A stretch of 64,000 bases of DNA from DASWJZ01 sp963739005 (GTDB taxonomy: Bacteria; Pseudomonadota; Alphaproteobacteria; Rhizobiales; Afifellaceae). Numbering within the stretch: the stretch's first letter is position 1; every line of letters starts with the position of its first letter. Made by a program: the position numbers and the translations under genes. The DNA lies in NCBI GenBank assembly GCA_963739005.1, contig CAVTYQ010000007.1:930001-994000 (forward strand). The letters are read 5' to 3'. The notes beneath the pieces were generated by a model. It had not been told where the DNA came from. It did no database searches and saw nothing but the letters and a program-made list of their open reading frames with translations. Below are positions 1 to 10,051 of this stretch, one piece after another.

Positions 1-757
1 AGGCGTCGAGATCGGCGTTGGTGAGCTCCTTCCCGCTTGCGTCGTAGGGTCCGTAGATGCCGAAGCCGTCAAGTGCATAGCCAATCAGCTCGCTGCCCCC
101 AGACGCATCGCGCCCGTGCGGCAGGCAGGCGGCGAAGTCGTGATAGTGGTACTGGCCGTCCTGCTGCGGATGGCCGCCGCACTTGTCGAGCACCTCGTGG
201 GCGGCCGCGTCGCGGCCGCGTGCGTCGATGGCGTTGAAGATGGCGCCGCCCACCAGCGTGAAGCCGACCATGCCCATCGGCACGCAACTCGCCTGGCTCG
301 CGACCTCGGGATTGGCCGGAAGACGCAGCAGGATGTTCTGCTCGGTGATCGAGTTCGGATTGCGGGCGTAGCGATAGGCGGGATCGCTCGGCGAAACCGG
401 GTAAACGCCGGTCGGATGGGTCGGCAGGTTGTTGGCCCGCACGACGCGCGTATCGCCTTCGACGCTGATGGAGACCTCGGCGTTCGGCCACATCACGTCA
501 CCGGCGATCGTAGGCTTCTCGCTCGCATCATAGGTGTCGCCCTTGATCCACGGACCGCCGGGACCGCCCGGCGCGTTCGGATCGAAATGCGTCTGGCACG
601 AGAGCAGGTAGCCGGCCTTGGGTGTGCTGGAATATTTGCCGTCGCCCAGCTCGCGAATGTCGTGAGCGCTCGCGCCCGAAATCATGAGGAGGCCAGCAAC
701 AAGCGCTGGCGCGACAAGAAGTGCCGCCCTCGTCAAGGCCGGATGATTGTTCGTCAT
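1..757 (-). CDS. YHYH-domain secreted protein (C-terminus cut by window edge)
   Basis: The frame opens with ATG at 757 and stays open to the left edge, so the C-terminus is missing. The N-terminus (MTNNHPALTRAALLVAPALV...) is a typical signal peptide that would be cleaved near SGASA-H, pointing to periplasmic or secreted location. Further on, GQYHYHDFAACLP contains the YHYH motif that names the family, followed by LIGYALDGFGIYGP, a stretch typical of these proteins. YHYH proteins are poorly characterised and no reaction can be assigned. The gene is read in the same direction as the ilv operon, 158 bp downstream of ilvN. Overlapping frames on the other strand carry no recognisable domain. The family call is good; the function is unknown. 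Confidence 0.8.
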   Translation of the reverse strand, partial: MTNNHPALTRAALLVAPALVAGLLMISGASAHDIRELGDGKYSSTPKAGYLLSCQTHFDPNAPGGPGGPWIKGDTYDASEKPTIAGDVMWPNAEVSISVEGDTRVVRANNLPTHPTGVYPVSPSDPAYRYARNPNSITEQNILLRLPANPEVASQASCVPMGMVGFTLVGGAIFNAIDARGRDAAAHEVLDKCGGHPQQDGQYHYHDFAACLPHGRDASGGSELIGYALDGFGIYGPYDASGKELTNADLDA

Positions 758-915
758 GGGCTTCCCCTTCCCTGGCGTTTTGCGCCTCGCTACCGGGAAG
801 AGACAAAAAAAGCCTTGCCGGAGTGACGCCGCGGGCCGGGAAAAATCGTATCGAATTGTAGCGAGCGGGTCGTACGCCAGCCGTTGCAGCATTTTTTCCC
901 GCCGGCGACCGCGCC

Positions 916-1515
916 CTACATCGCCTCGGCGCCGCGTCCCAAGGCGGCGACGCCGGTGCGGCAGACCTCGACCAGCCCGAGCGGCTGCATGATGGCGATG
1001 AACTGCTCGATCTTCGAGGTGCGGCCGGTCAGCTGGAAGATGAAGTGGCCGGTCGTCGCGTCGACCACCTCCGCCTTGAAGGCGTCGGCGAGGCGAAGCG
1101 CCTCGATCCTCTCGTTGCCGGTGCCGGCGACCTTGACCAGCGCCAGCTCGCGCTCAAGCGGCTTATCCTGGTTACGAACGAGCGCGAGGGTGGTGAGGTC
1201 GGTCACGCGGTGCACGGAGACGAGGCGGTCGAGCTGGTTCCTGATCTGCTCGAGCACCGCCTTCGTTCCGGTGGTCACAACCGTGATGCGCGAGAGATGC
1301 TGCTCGTGCTGCGTCTCGGAGACCGTCAGGCTTTCGATGTTGTAGCCGCGCCCGGAGAAGAGGCCGATCACGCGCGCGAGCACGCCGGGCTCGTTGTCTA
1401 CGACGACGGAGAGCGTGTGCGTCTCCTTCGGGTCGTGGCGATCCTCGATGAAATAGGCGGAGGCGGGAGGCGTAAGCGGCGGCTCGCCTTGCGGTTCTGC
1501 TGTCATCTTGTTCAT
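916..1515 (-). CDS. ilvN: acetolactate synthase small (regulatory) subunit
   Basis: This is the regulatory subunit of acetohydroxyacid synthase, which binds valine and activates the large subunit in branched-chain amino acid synthesis (cytoplasm). The 199-residue product has an N-terminal ACT domain (THTLSVVVDNEPGVLARVIG, about residues 32-51, then GRGYNIESLTV) and the usual C-terminal regulatory domain ending in LVEVCRTGVAALGRG. The length is slightly above the common 160-190 residues because of a roughly 30-residue N-terminal extension. The ATG at 1515 lies 9 bases after the end of the large-subunit gene, so the two are co-transcribed and share the attenuator upstream of the large subunit. 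It is often called ilvH in rhizobia. No anomalies are seen. Confidence 0.96.
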   Translation of the reverse strand: MNKMTAEPQGEPPLTPPASAYFIEDRHDPKETHTLSVVVDNEPGVLARVIGLFSGRGYNIESLTVSETQHEQHLSRITVVTTGTKAVLEQIRNQLDRLVSVHRVTDLTTLALVRNQDKPLERELALVKVAGTGNERIEALRLADAFKAEVVDATTGHFIFQLTGRTSKIEQFIAIMQPLGLVEVCRTGVAALGRGAEAM

Positions 1516-1524
1516 CTCCCCCTC

Positions 1525-3297
<1,773 letters not shown>

Positions 3298-3340
3298 CTC
3301 ACACACTCCGAATTCCGGGCGCATCCGCCCCCGCGACAAC

Positions 3341-3364
3341 AAAAAAGGGCCCCGACGGGACCCT
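3341..3364 (-). terminator. intrinsic terminator of the ilv attenuator
   Basis: Read on the minus strand this is GGGTCCC-GTC-GGGGCCC followed by TTTTTT: a 7-bp stem (one G-U pair), a 3-base loop and a run of six T. It lies between the leader peptide (3394-3444) and the ilvI start at 3297, so it would stop transcription before the operon unless an upstream alternative fold prevents it. This is the classic layout of ribosome-mediated attenuation. Confidence 0.85.
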
Positions 3365-3393
3365 TGGAGCGCGCACCACCGATCGCGGCGACT

Positions 3394-3444
3394 CTAAAGA
3401 GCCGCCCCGGCGGTGCGCAACATTACGATAAGCTCACGCTTCAT
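3394..3444 (-). CDS. ilv operon leader peptide (attenuation)
   Basis: The frame begins with ATG at 3444, with AAGGA 7 bases upstream, and ends with TAG at 3394-3396. The predicted peptide is MKRELIVMLRTAGAAL, 16 residues with consecutive Leu-Ile-Val and two further Leu, as expected of a sensor for charged branched-chain tRNAs. Just downstream the RNA can form nested hairpins: GCGCACCGCC pairs with GGTGGTGCGC around an inner GGCGGCTC/GAGTCGCC stem spanning the leader stop codon. A T-tailed terminator follows (3341-3364). The known mechanism is that stalling at Leu/Ile/Val codons when those tRNAs are scarce favours an antiterminator. The peptide itself needs no other function. It is short, but the combination of Shine-Dalgarno, codon content, stem-loops and position is convincing. 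Confidence 0.85.
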   Translation of the reverse strand: MKRELIVMLRTAGAAL

Positions 3445-3650
3445 AGCACCGTCCTTTTAGCGGCCGCGGCTCACGGCGGTCAAGCGCCGAGATCCGGGCC
3501 GGAGCCGGCTATTCGCCTGCGCATTACGGGCGCACGCCGGATCAAAGCCAACGAAACGTCACCCACGAAGTTCTGTTTATCAGACATGTCTTTACGTCTT
3601 CCTTAGCGGCATCCGGCAAAATCCAGAATTCGACAGACCATAAGAAAAAC

Positions 3651-5627
3651 GTGTGGCCGAGTATGCTTAACAGGGGCCGAGACACGACCGGCAGTGCGAA
3701 GCACCCGAACGGCAGGGCACGCGTCAGCGGATTCCTGCTCGGTGCGGCCGCAATGGCGATAGCCGCCGCGGCCTACTTCCTCGCCCTGCCCTCCTCGCTC
3801 GCCGACCTGATCGCGCTTGCCGTCTGCTGGCTTCTCGCCGTCGCCGTCGTCGTGACCGCCGTGTGCCTCGCGGTGAAGCACGACCGTGCTCGCATAGCGC
3901 TCGCCGACGCTGAGGCGACGATACGCGCAAGCGAAGAGGACCGCGACACGCAGATCGCGCGATTTTCGATCGCGACCAACAACATGTCGCAAGGGCTCTG
4001 CATGTTCGGCCCCGACCGCAGGCTCATCATCTCGAACACCCGCTACGCGGACATCTATCGCATCCCGCGCGACCAGGTGCGGCCGGGCATGACACTGAAC
4101 GAAATCGTCGCCAACCGCTTCGCCGCCGGCAACCATCCGTCGATCGGCGAAGCGGCGCTGCGCGAGCGGTTGGCGGAGATCGCCGATCGAGGCGAGGCGG
4201 CGGAGACTGTCGTCGAGCAGGAGGACGGCCGCGTCTTCCTGCTCGGATATGTGCCGCTCAGCGATGGCGGCTGGGTGGCGACGCATCAGGACATCACCGA
4301 TCGGCGCCTCGCCGAAGCGAAGATCGAGTTCATGCTCCGGCACGATTCCTTGACGCGCCTGCCGAACCGCGTCGCCTTCCGCGATCAGCTTGAAACCGCC
4401 CTCGCCCGCCTCGGCCAGGACGAAAGCATCGCCATCCTCTTCCTCGACCTCGACCGCTTCAAGAGCATCAACGACACCGTCGGTCATCACGTCGGCGACC
4501 TCTTGCTCGGCGAGGTCGCGAGCCGCTTGCGGAGCTGCGTGCGGGAAACCGATATGGTCGCGCGGCTCTCCGGCGACGAATTCGCCATCGTGCAGCTCGG
4601 CAGCGCGGGCCAGCCGGCCGAGGCGACCGCGCTCGCCCAGCGCATCGTCGAAACGGTCGGAACACCGTGCAAGCTCGACGGCCACCAGGTCGTGGTCAAT
4701 GCGAGCATCGGCATCGCAATCGCGCCGGGCGACGGCGCCGACGCGGATCGGCTCATGAAGAACGCCGACATGGCGCTCTATCGGGCCAAGGCCGACGGGC
4801 GCGGGACCTATCGCTTCTTCGAGCCGGAGATGGACGCGCGCATGCAGCAGCGCCGCGCGCTCGAATCTGATCTCAGGGCGGCAATCTCCGCCAACGCGTT
4901 CGCCCTTCACTATCAGGCGATCGTCAATCTCGCGACCGGGCGGATCGAGGGTTTCGAGGCGCTGCTCCGCTGGTTCCACGACGTCCGCGGTGTCGTCGCT
5001 CCCGCCGAGTTCATCCCTGTCGCCGAGGAGACAGGCCTCATCGTGTCGCTTGGCGAATGGGTGGTGCGGCAGGCCTGCATGGAAGCCGCGGCATGGCCGG
5101 AGGCGGTCAAGGTCGCGATCAATCTTTCGCCCGTCCAGCTCCGCAGCTGCAACCTCGTTCCCGTCGTCAAGGCGGCGCTAAAGGAATCGGGCCTCGCGCC
5201 GGGGCGGCTCGAACTGGAGATCACCGAAACGGTCCTTTTGCAGGACAGCGAGGCAACGCTCGCCACGCTGCATCAGCTGCGCGACCTCGGTACGAGCATC
5301 TCGATGGACGATTTTGGCACCGGCTACTCGTCACTGAGCTATCTCAGGAAGTTTCCGTTCGACAAGATCAAGATCGACCGCTCCTTCGTCCGCGACCTGT
5401 CGAAGCACGAGGACAGCATTGCCATCGTCCGCGCCGTCGCGGCACTCGGCAAGAGCCTCGGTATGACCACGACTGCGGAAGGCGTGGAAACCGCGGAGCA
5501 GCTGGAGGCCGTGCGAACCGAGGGGTGTACCGAGGTACAGGGCTTCTTCTTCGGACAGCCGCGGCCGACGGCCGAGATCGCCGAGCTCCTTTCCGACCGC
5601 ATGGCCTCGCGGCGCGCCGTCGCCTGA
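3651..5627 (+). CDS. membrane PAS-GGDEF-EAL cyclic-di-GMP enzyme
   Basis: The predicted product makes and/or degrades the second messenger cyclic-di-GMP. The 658-residue protein has two N-terminal membrane helices (about residues 25-72), a PAS-like sensor (GLCMFGPDRRLIISN...TDRRLAEAKIE, about 100-220), a GGDEF domain and an EAL domain. The GGDEF signature is SGDEF (about 307-311), with an inhibitory RxxD site (RETD) five residues before it. The EAL domain (EALLRW near 436) keeps NLSP, LELEITE, MDDFGTGYSS, KIDRSFV and AEGVET, so phosphodiesterase activity is likely. The frame starts at GTG 3651; ATG 3663 is an alternative and neither has a strong Shine-Dalgarno. It is divergent from ilv and followed 181 bp later by a second enzyme of the same type. 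Confidence 0.92.
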   Translation: MWPSMLNRGRDTTGSAKHPNGRARVSGFLLGAAAMAIAAAAYFLALPSSLADLIALAVCWLLAVAVVVTAVCLAVKHDRARIALADAEATIRASEEDRDTQIARFSIATNNMSQGLCMFGPDRRLIISNTRYADIYRIPRDQVRPGMTLNEIVANRFAAGNHPSIGEAALRERLAEIADRGEAAETVVEQEDGRVFLLGYVPLSDGGWVATHQDITDRRLAEAKIEFMLRHDSLTRLPNRVAFRDQLETALARLGQDESIAILFLDLDRFKSINDTVGHHVGDLLLGEVASRLRSCVRETDMVARLSGDEFAIVQLGSAGQPAEATALAQRIVETVGTPCKLDGHQVVVNASIGIAIAPGDGADADRLMKNADMALYRAKADGRGTYRFFEPEMDARMQQRRALESDLRAAISANAFALHYQAIVNLATGRIEGFEALLRWFHDVRGVVAPAEFIPVAEETGLIVSLGEWVVRQACMEAAAWPEAVKVAINLSPVQLRSCNLVPVVKAALKESGLAPGRLELEITETVLLQDSEATLATLHQLRDLGTSISMDDFGTGYSSLSYLRKFPFDKIKIDRSFVRDLSKHEDSIAIVRAVAALGKSLGMTTTAEGVETAEQLEAVRTEGCTEVQGFFFGQPRPTAEIAELLSDRMASRRAVA

Positions 5628-5808
5628 TCGGGCTGCGGCAGCCGATTTTCCAGGAAAATCCGTTGCAGGAGCAATACCGCGAGAGGCCGTGGGCCGCGTT
5701 TACTTCGTCGGCGAAACGCCTTGTTAAGCCTGCCACCTAACGTCGTCTTCACGGCTTTCGCGTCTATTCAACCTGGAAAAGTTATCGCATTTTTGAGGGG
5801 TCCCCCCA

Positions 5809-8214
5809 GTGTTCCTCGCCGGCAACCAGGTCCTGCAAAGCCACGACCCGAAGCTCGTTCTCCTCGCAACCGCCATCTGCGCGCTCGGAAGCTTCATCAC
5901 GCTCTTCCTCTTCGCGCAGGGTCGCGAGATGCACGGCCAGGGCCGCAGCGGCTGGCTCTTCCTCGCCGGCTTCTCCGCCGGGACGGTGATGTGGACCACG
6001 CATTTCGTGGCCCTCCTCGCCTTCCAGCCGGACATCAGCCTCGCCTACGACCCGGCCATGACAGGCGGGGCGTTCTTCGTCGCCGTCCTTTTGTCGACGA
6101 TCGGCATGGTGATCGCGGCCTACGGTCCCGGCCCCTCCGGGCTCGTCGGCGGCGGCGTGGTCGGTCTGGCCGCGGTCGGACTGCACTTCACTGCGATGGC
6201 GAGCCTGCGCATCGCCGGCAAGATCACCTGGAACCCGACACTCCTCTTCATGGGCGGCGTGCTTTGCATCGCCTGCGCCACCTTGGCCGTCGGCCGCGCC
6301 CGGAACGAGGGGCGCAACGTCCAGGTCATCGCGCCGCTGCTTCTCGCAGCCGGTATCGCGATCATGCACTTCGTCGGCATGGCGGCGATATCCATCACCC
6401 CGTCGACGACGATTCCCATTCCGGGGACGACGATGGATCCGACCATCCTCGGCTATTTCGTCGCCGCCATGGTCATGCTGCTCGTGGGGACAGGCGTTGC
6501 GACAATGTTGATCGCGCGCGGCGCGCGCAAAGAGGCGCAGACGCAGCTCCGCAACATCGCCGACGCCTCGGTGGAGGGACTCATCCTCACCAACGGCAAT
6601 GTCATCCTCGACTGCAACGAAAGCATCCGCACGCTCGTCGGCCCGGAGATGGCGGCAAAGCTCGTCAACACGCCGATCTGGGAGAACCTCGACTATTCCG
6701 GCAACCGCGACGCGGAGCGCTTCGAAGCGCAGCTCAGGACCGACGACGGCCCGATCCCGGTCGAGGTCATCTCGCGCAACACGGAAGCGGAGGGCGCGGT
6801 CCGCAGGATCTTCGCGATCCGTGACCTGCGCGAGCGGCGCGCCGCCGAGCAACGCATCCTCTTCCTCGCGCATTTCGACACGCTGACCGGCCTGCCGAAC
6901 CGCGCCTCCTTCCAGGACCGGCTGGAGAACGACATCGCCTCCATGAAGGCGCGCGGCGGCGAGCTGGCGCTGATGATCGTCGACCTCGACCGCTTCAAGG
7001 AGATCAATGACGTGCACGGCCACGCGGCCGGCGACGAACTCCTGAAGGCGACGGCGGCGCGCATCACCGCTCTCCTCTCGCACACCGAATTCGCCGCCCG
7101 CCTCGGCGGCGACGAGTTCGTCATCGTGCAGACCGGCCGCGATCAGCCGGCATCGGCAGCGCGTCTCGCCGACAAGCTCTTGGAGGTCTTCGCCAAGCCG
7201 ATGCTTCTCAGCGGCCAGCCATTCCATGTCGGGCTTACCATCGGTGTCTCGGTCTATCCGCGCGACGGCGACGCCACGCGTACGCTCCTCGCCAATGCCG
7301 ACCTTGCGCTCTATCGCGCCAAGGAGCATGGCCGCGCCCGCGCCTGCTTCTTCACGCCGGACATGGACGAGACCGTGCGCGAGCGCCGTATCCTGGCGCA
7401 GCAGCTGAACCAGGCGATCGAGAACGATGAGCTCGAAGTGCACTATCAGGCGCAGGCCTCGATCGCGACGGGCGAGATCATCGGCTTCGAGGCCCTGGCG
7501 CGCTGGAACCATCCGACGCACGGCTATATCGGCCCCTCGCAGTTCATTCCGATCGCCGAGGAGACCGACCTCATCCTGCATCTCGGCGAATGGATCCTGC
7601 GCAAGGTCTGCAAGGAAGCGGCGAACTGGACGAAGCCCTATACCGTCGCCGTCAATCTCTCGCCGATCCAGTTCAAGCTCGCAAACCTGCCGGAGCTCAT
7701 CCACGAGATCCTGCTCGAGACGGGCATGCCGGCGCATCGGCTGGAGCTTGAAATCACGGAGAGCGCCCTCATCGAGGACCTGCAGCGCACGCTCGACATG
7801 CTGCGCCGGATCAAGGCGCTCGGCGTCGCCATCGCCATGGACGATTTCGGCACCGGCTATTCCTCGCTCTCCACGCTGCAGGCCTTCCCCTTCGACAAGC
7901 TCAAGATCGACAAGAGCTTCGTTGACAAGATCGGCTCGCGGCAGCAGGCGACCGTCATCGTCACCGCCGTGCTCGGCCTCGGGCGCAGCCTCGACATCCC
8001 GGTGCTTGCCGAGGGCGTCGAGAACGAGGAGCAGCGCTCCTTCCTCGACGGCGAGGCCTGCGCGCAGGCGCAGGGCTACCTCTTCGGCAGACCCGCACCG
8101 CTCGCCGACATCCGCCACCTCGTCTACGCGGACGCGGACGGCCCGGAACCGAAACTGCCGACGACGCTCGCGTCCCCGGTCGTCGAGGTGCGGCGGCAGG
8201 CGCGGACAGGCTAG
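5809..8214 (+). CDS. MHYT-PAS-GGDEF-EAL cyclic-di-GMP enzyme
   Basis: This is a bifunctional-type cyclic-di-GMP enzyme with a seven-helix MHYT sensor. The 801-residue protein begins with membrane helices containing the repeated MHYT-like motifs TTHFVALLAF, GLHFTAM and IMHFVGMAA (about residues 1-240), thought in this family to bind a metal or gas. A PAS-like region follows (about 245-345), then GGDEF with an intact RLGGDEF (about 430-437) and EAL (EALARW near 560) with NLSP, LELEITE, MDDFGTGYSS and AEGVEN. The inhibitory RxxD site is not conserved (SHTE at that place), unlike the preceding gene. GTG at 5809 is the start, with GAGGGG about ten bases upstream. The pair sits between ilvI and miaA, a junction I would expect to be closed in related genomes. 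Confidence 0.92.
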   Translation: MFLAGNQVLQSHDPKLVLLATAICALGSFITLFLFAQGREMHGQGRSGWLFLAGFSAGTVMWTTHFVALLAFQPDISLAYDPAMTGGAFFVAVLLSTIGMVIAAYGPGPSGLVGGGVVGLAAVGLHFTAMASLRIAGKITWNPTLLFMGGVLCIACATLAVGRARNEGRNVQVIAPLLLAAGIAIMHFVGMAAISITPSTTIPIPGTTMDPTILGYFVAAMVMLLVGTGVATMLIARGARKEAQTQLRNIADASVEGLILTNGNVILDCNESIRTLVGPEMAAKLVNTPIWENLDYSGNRDAERFEAQLRTDDGPIPVEVISRNTEAEGAVRRIFAIRDLRERRAAEQRILFLAHFDTLTGLPNRASFQDRLENDIASMKARGGELALMIVDLDRFKEINDVHGHAAGDELLKATAARITALLSHTEFAARLGGDEFVIVQTGRDQPASAARLADKLLEVFAKPMLLSGQPFHVGLTIGVSVYPRDGDATRTLLANADLALYRAKEHGRARACFFTPDMDETVRERRILAQQLNQAIENDELEVHYQAQASIATGEIIGFEALARWNHPTHGYIGPSQFIPIAEETDLILHLGEWILRKVCKEAANWTKPYTVAVNLSPIQFKLANLPELIHEILLETGMPAHRLELEITESALIEDLQRTLDMLRRIKALGVAIAMDDFGTGYSSLSTLQAFPFDKLKIDKSFVDKIGSRQQATVIVTAVLGLGRSLDIPVLAEGVENEEQRSFLDGEACAQAQGYLFGRPAPLADIRHLVYADADGPEPKLPTTLASPVVEVRRQARTG

Positions 8215-8223
8215 GCGCGAGCC

Positions 8224-9138
8224 TCAGGCGTCAAGCCGCGGCCAGTCGCGCATCTGGTGCCGAAACCAGGTCGACTGGCGCTTGGCGTAACGTCGCGTCT
8301 CGGCCTTCGCCGTGGCGATGGCGGCATCGAGCGTGATCTCGCCGTTTAGGTGCGCCGCGAACGCGCGGACCCCGATCGCCTTCATCACCGGCAGGTCCGG
8401 ATCGAGCCCCCGCGCGCGAAGCGCCTCCACTTCCGAAAGCGCGCCTGCATCCACCATGCCATCGAAGCGCGCCTCGATGCGGCGGTGGAGCTCGGCGCGC
8501 TCCGGCTCCAGCACAAAGCGCGCCGCGGCGTCGCCGAGAAGCGGCGGCGCGGCCGTTAGCCTTTGCCATTCGGCGAGCGGCCGGCCCGTTGCATCGAGCA
8601 CCTCAAGCGCGCGCAGGGTCCGCTGCGGATCGCTCGGACGGATCGTCGCGGCCGATAAAGGATCGCGCTCGGCAAGGAGCGCATGGAGACGCGCGACGCC
8701 CTCCTCGCGAAGCCGCGACGCCCATCGCGCGCGAGTCTCGCGCGTAACCGGTGGAATCGAAGCGAGACCCTCCGTCGCCGCCTTGAAATAGAGGCCGGTT
8801 CCGCCGGTCAGGATCGCGAGCGCGCCGGCCTTGCCGGCCTCCTTCAAGGCCGCCGCCGCGTCGGCAAGCCAGGCGCCGACGGAATGACGCACCTCCGCCG
8901 GGACATGTCCGTAGAGGCAGTGCGGCGCGCGTCGCTCGTCGGCGGCGGACGGGCGCGCGGTCACCACGCGTAGCGCGTCATAGACCTGCATCGCGTCGGC
9001 GTTGACGATCCACGCCGCGCGACCCTGCCGCGCCGCCTCCTCGGCCAGGCGAAGCGCCGCCGCCGACTTGCCGCTCGCGGTCGGGCCGGCTATCAGCACC
9101 GCGCGCGCCTTGCCGATCGCGCCAAGCGAAATCTCCAT
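8224..9138 (-). CDS. miaA: tRNA dimethylallyltransferase
   Basis: MiaA transfers a dimethylallyl group to the N6 of A37 in tRNAs that read UNN codons. The 304-residue product has the P-loop GPTASGKS near the N-terminus, the family motif ADAMQVY (usually DS.QVY), LTGGTGLYF, and the C-terminal RYAKRQSTWFR that contacts tRNA. I place the start at ATG 9138 (MEISLGAIGKARAVLIAGP); an in-frame ATG at 9159 would add seven residues. The start codon overlaps that of serB on the other strand by two bases, so each promoter must lie within the other gene. It converges with the GGDEF-EAL gene, ending 9 bases from it. Confidence 0.95.
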   Translation of the reverse strand: MEISLGAIGKARAVLIAGPTASGKSAAALRLAEEAARQGRAAWIVNADAMQVYDALRVVTARPSAADERRAPHCLYGHVPAEVRHSVGAWLADAAAALKEAGKAGALAILTGGTGLYFKAATEGLASIPPVTRETRARWASRLREEGVARLHALLAERDPLSAATIRPSDPQRTLRALEVLDATGRPLAEWQRLTAAPPLLGDAAARFVLEPERAELHRRIEARFDGMVDAGALSEVEALRARGLDPDLPVMKAIGVRAFAAHLNGEITLDAAIATAKAETRRYAKRQSTWFRHQMRDWPRLDA

Positions 9139-10037
9139 GAAGCAAGTCCTATCGCTCATCGCCGCCGAAGCGAAGGCGCCGCTCGGCGCCGACGACCTTC
9201 AGCGCGCGCAAAGGGCGCTCGACGCTGCCGGGGCAGAATCAGATGCGCCGAAATGGCTATCGTCCGGCGAAGCCTGCGAGATCGCGTTTGAGGGCAACGC
9301 CGCGGCGGCTCGCGAGGCGGTGCGGCGGGCGCTCTCCGGCCGGCCGATCGATGTCAACGCCGTCGCGGCGCGGGCCCGCCGCAAGAAACTGCTCCTCGCC
9401 GACATGGATTCCACCATGATCGAGCAGGAGTGCATCGACGAACTGGCCGCCGAAGTCGGCCTGCGCGACAAGGTGGCCGCGATCACCGAGCGCGCCATGC
9501 GGGGCGAAATCGCCTTCGCGCCGGCGCTTCGCGAGCGGGTCGCGCTGCTGAAGGGCCTTCCTGTCGAGGTCGTCGCCAAGGTGCTGGCGAGTCGGATCAC
9601 GTTGACGCCGGGGGCGCGCGTGCTGGTCGCGACGATGCGCGCGGCCGGCGCCCGGGCGACGCTCGTCTCCGGCGGCTTCACGGCGTTCGTCGAGCCGGTC
9701 GCGCGGCGGATCGGCTTCGACGAATCGCACGCCAACACGCTCATCGCCGAGTTCGGGGCGATTCTCAGGCCGCGTCGTAGAACCCATTCTCGGGGCGGAG
9801 GCGAAGGAAGACAAACTCGGTGCACTCACCGCGCGGCTTCGGCTGACGCCGGAGGAGACGCTTGCCGTAGGCGACGGCGCGAACGACGCCGGGATGGTGC
9901 GCAAGGCCGGGCTCGGCGTCGCCTACCGCGCCAAGCCGGCGCTTCGCGCAATCGCCGGCGCGACGATCGACCACGCCGATCTGACCGGGCTCCTCTTCCT
10001 GCAGGGTTTTGCCCGCGAGGAGTTCGTCGACCCCTAG
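9137..10037 (+). pseudogene. serB: phosphoserine phosphatase, interrupted by one +1 frame break
   Basis: SerB removes phosphate from O-phosphoserine in the last step of serine synthesis. The first part (9137 to about 9752) contains the HAD nucleophile motif LLADMDSTMIEQE and the motif II region TLVSGGFTAF. The C-terminal part is in the next frame (GRFSGRVVEPILG..., with motif III GDGANDAGMV, ending TAG 10037). Removing one T of the TT at 9752-9753 joins ANTLIAES to GRFSGRVVEP, giving a 299-residue protein of normal length. It is therefore either a very recent pseudogene or a base-call insertion; the second is more likely because serine synthesis is normally essential on minimal medium and all motifs are preserved. 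It is divergent from miaA and converges with degP. Confidence 0.85.
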
Positions 10038-10051
10038 CCAGCCCCTTCCGG

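Noticed and set aside
5782..8118. 778-codon open frame opposite the MHYT-GGDEF-EAL gene
   Set aside because: It mirrors the real gene, whose domains are complete; the antisense product has no recognisable motif.
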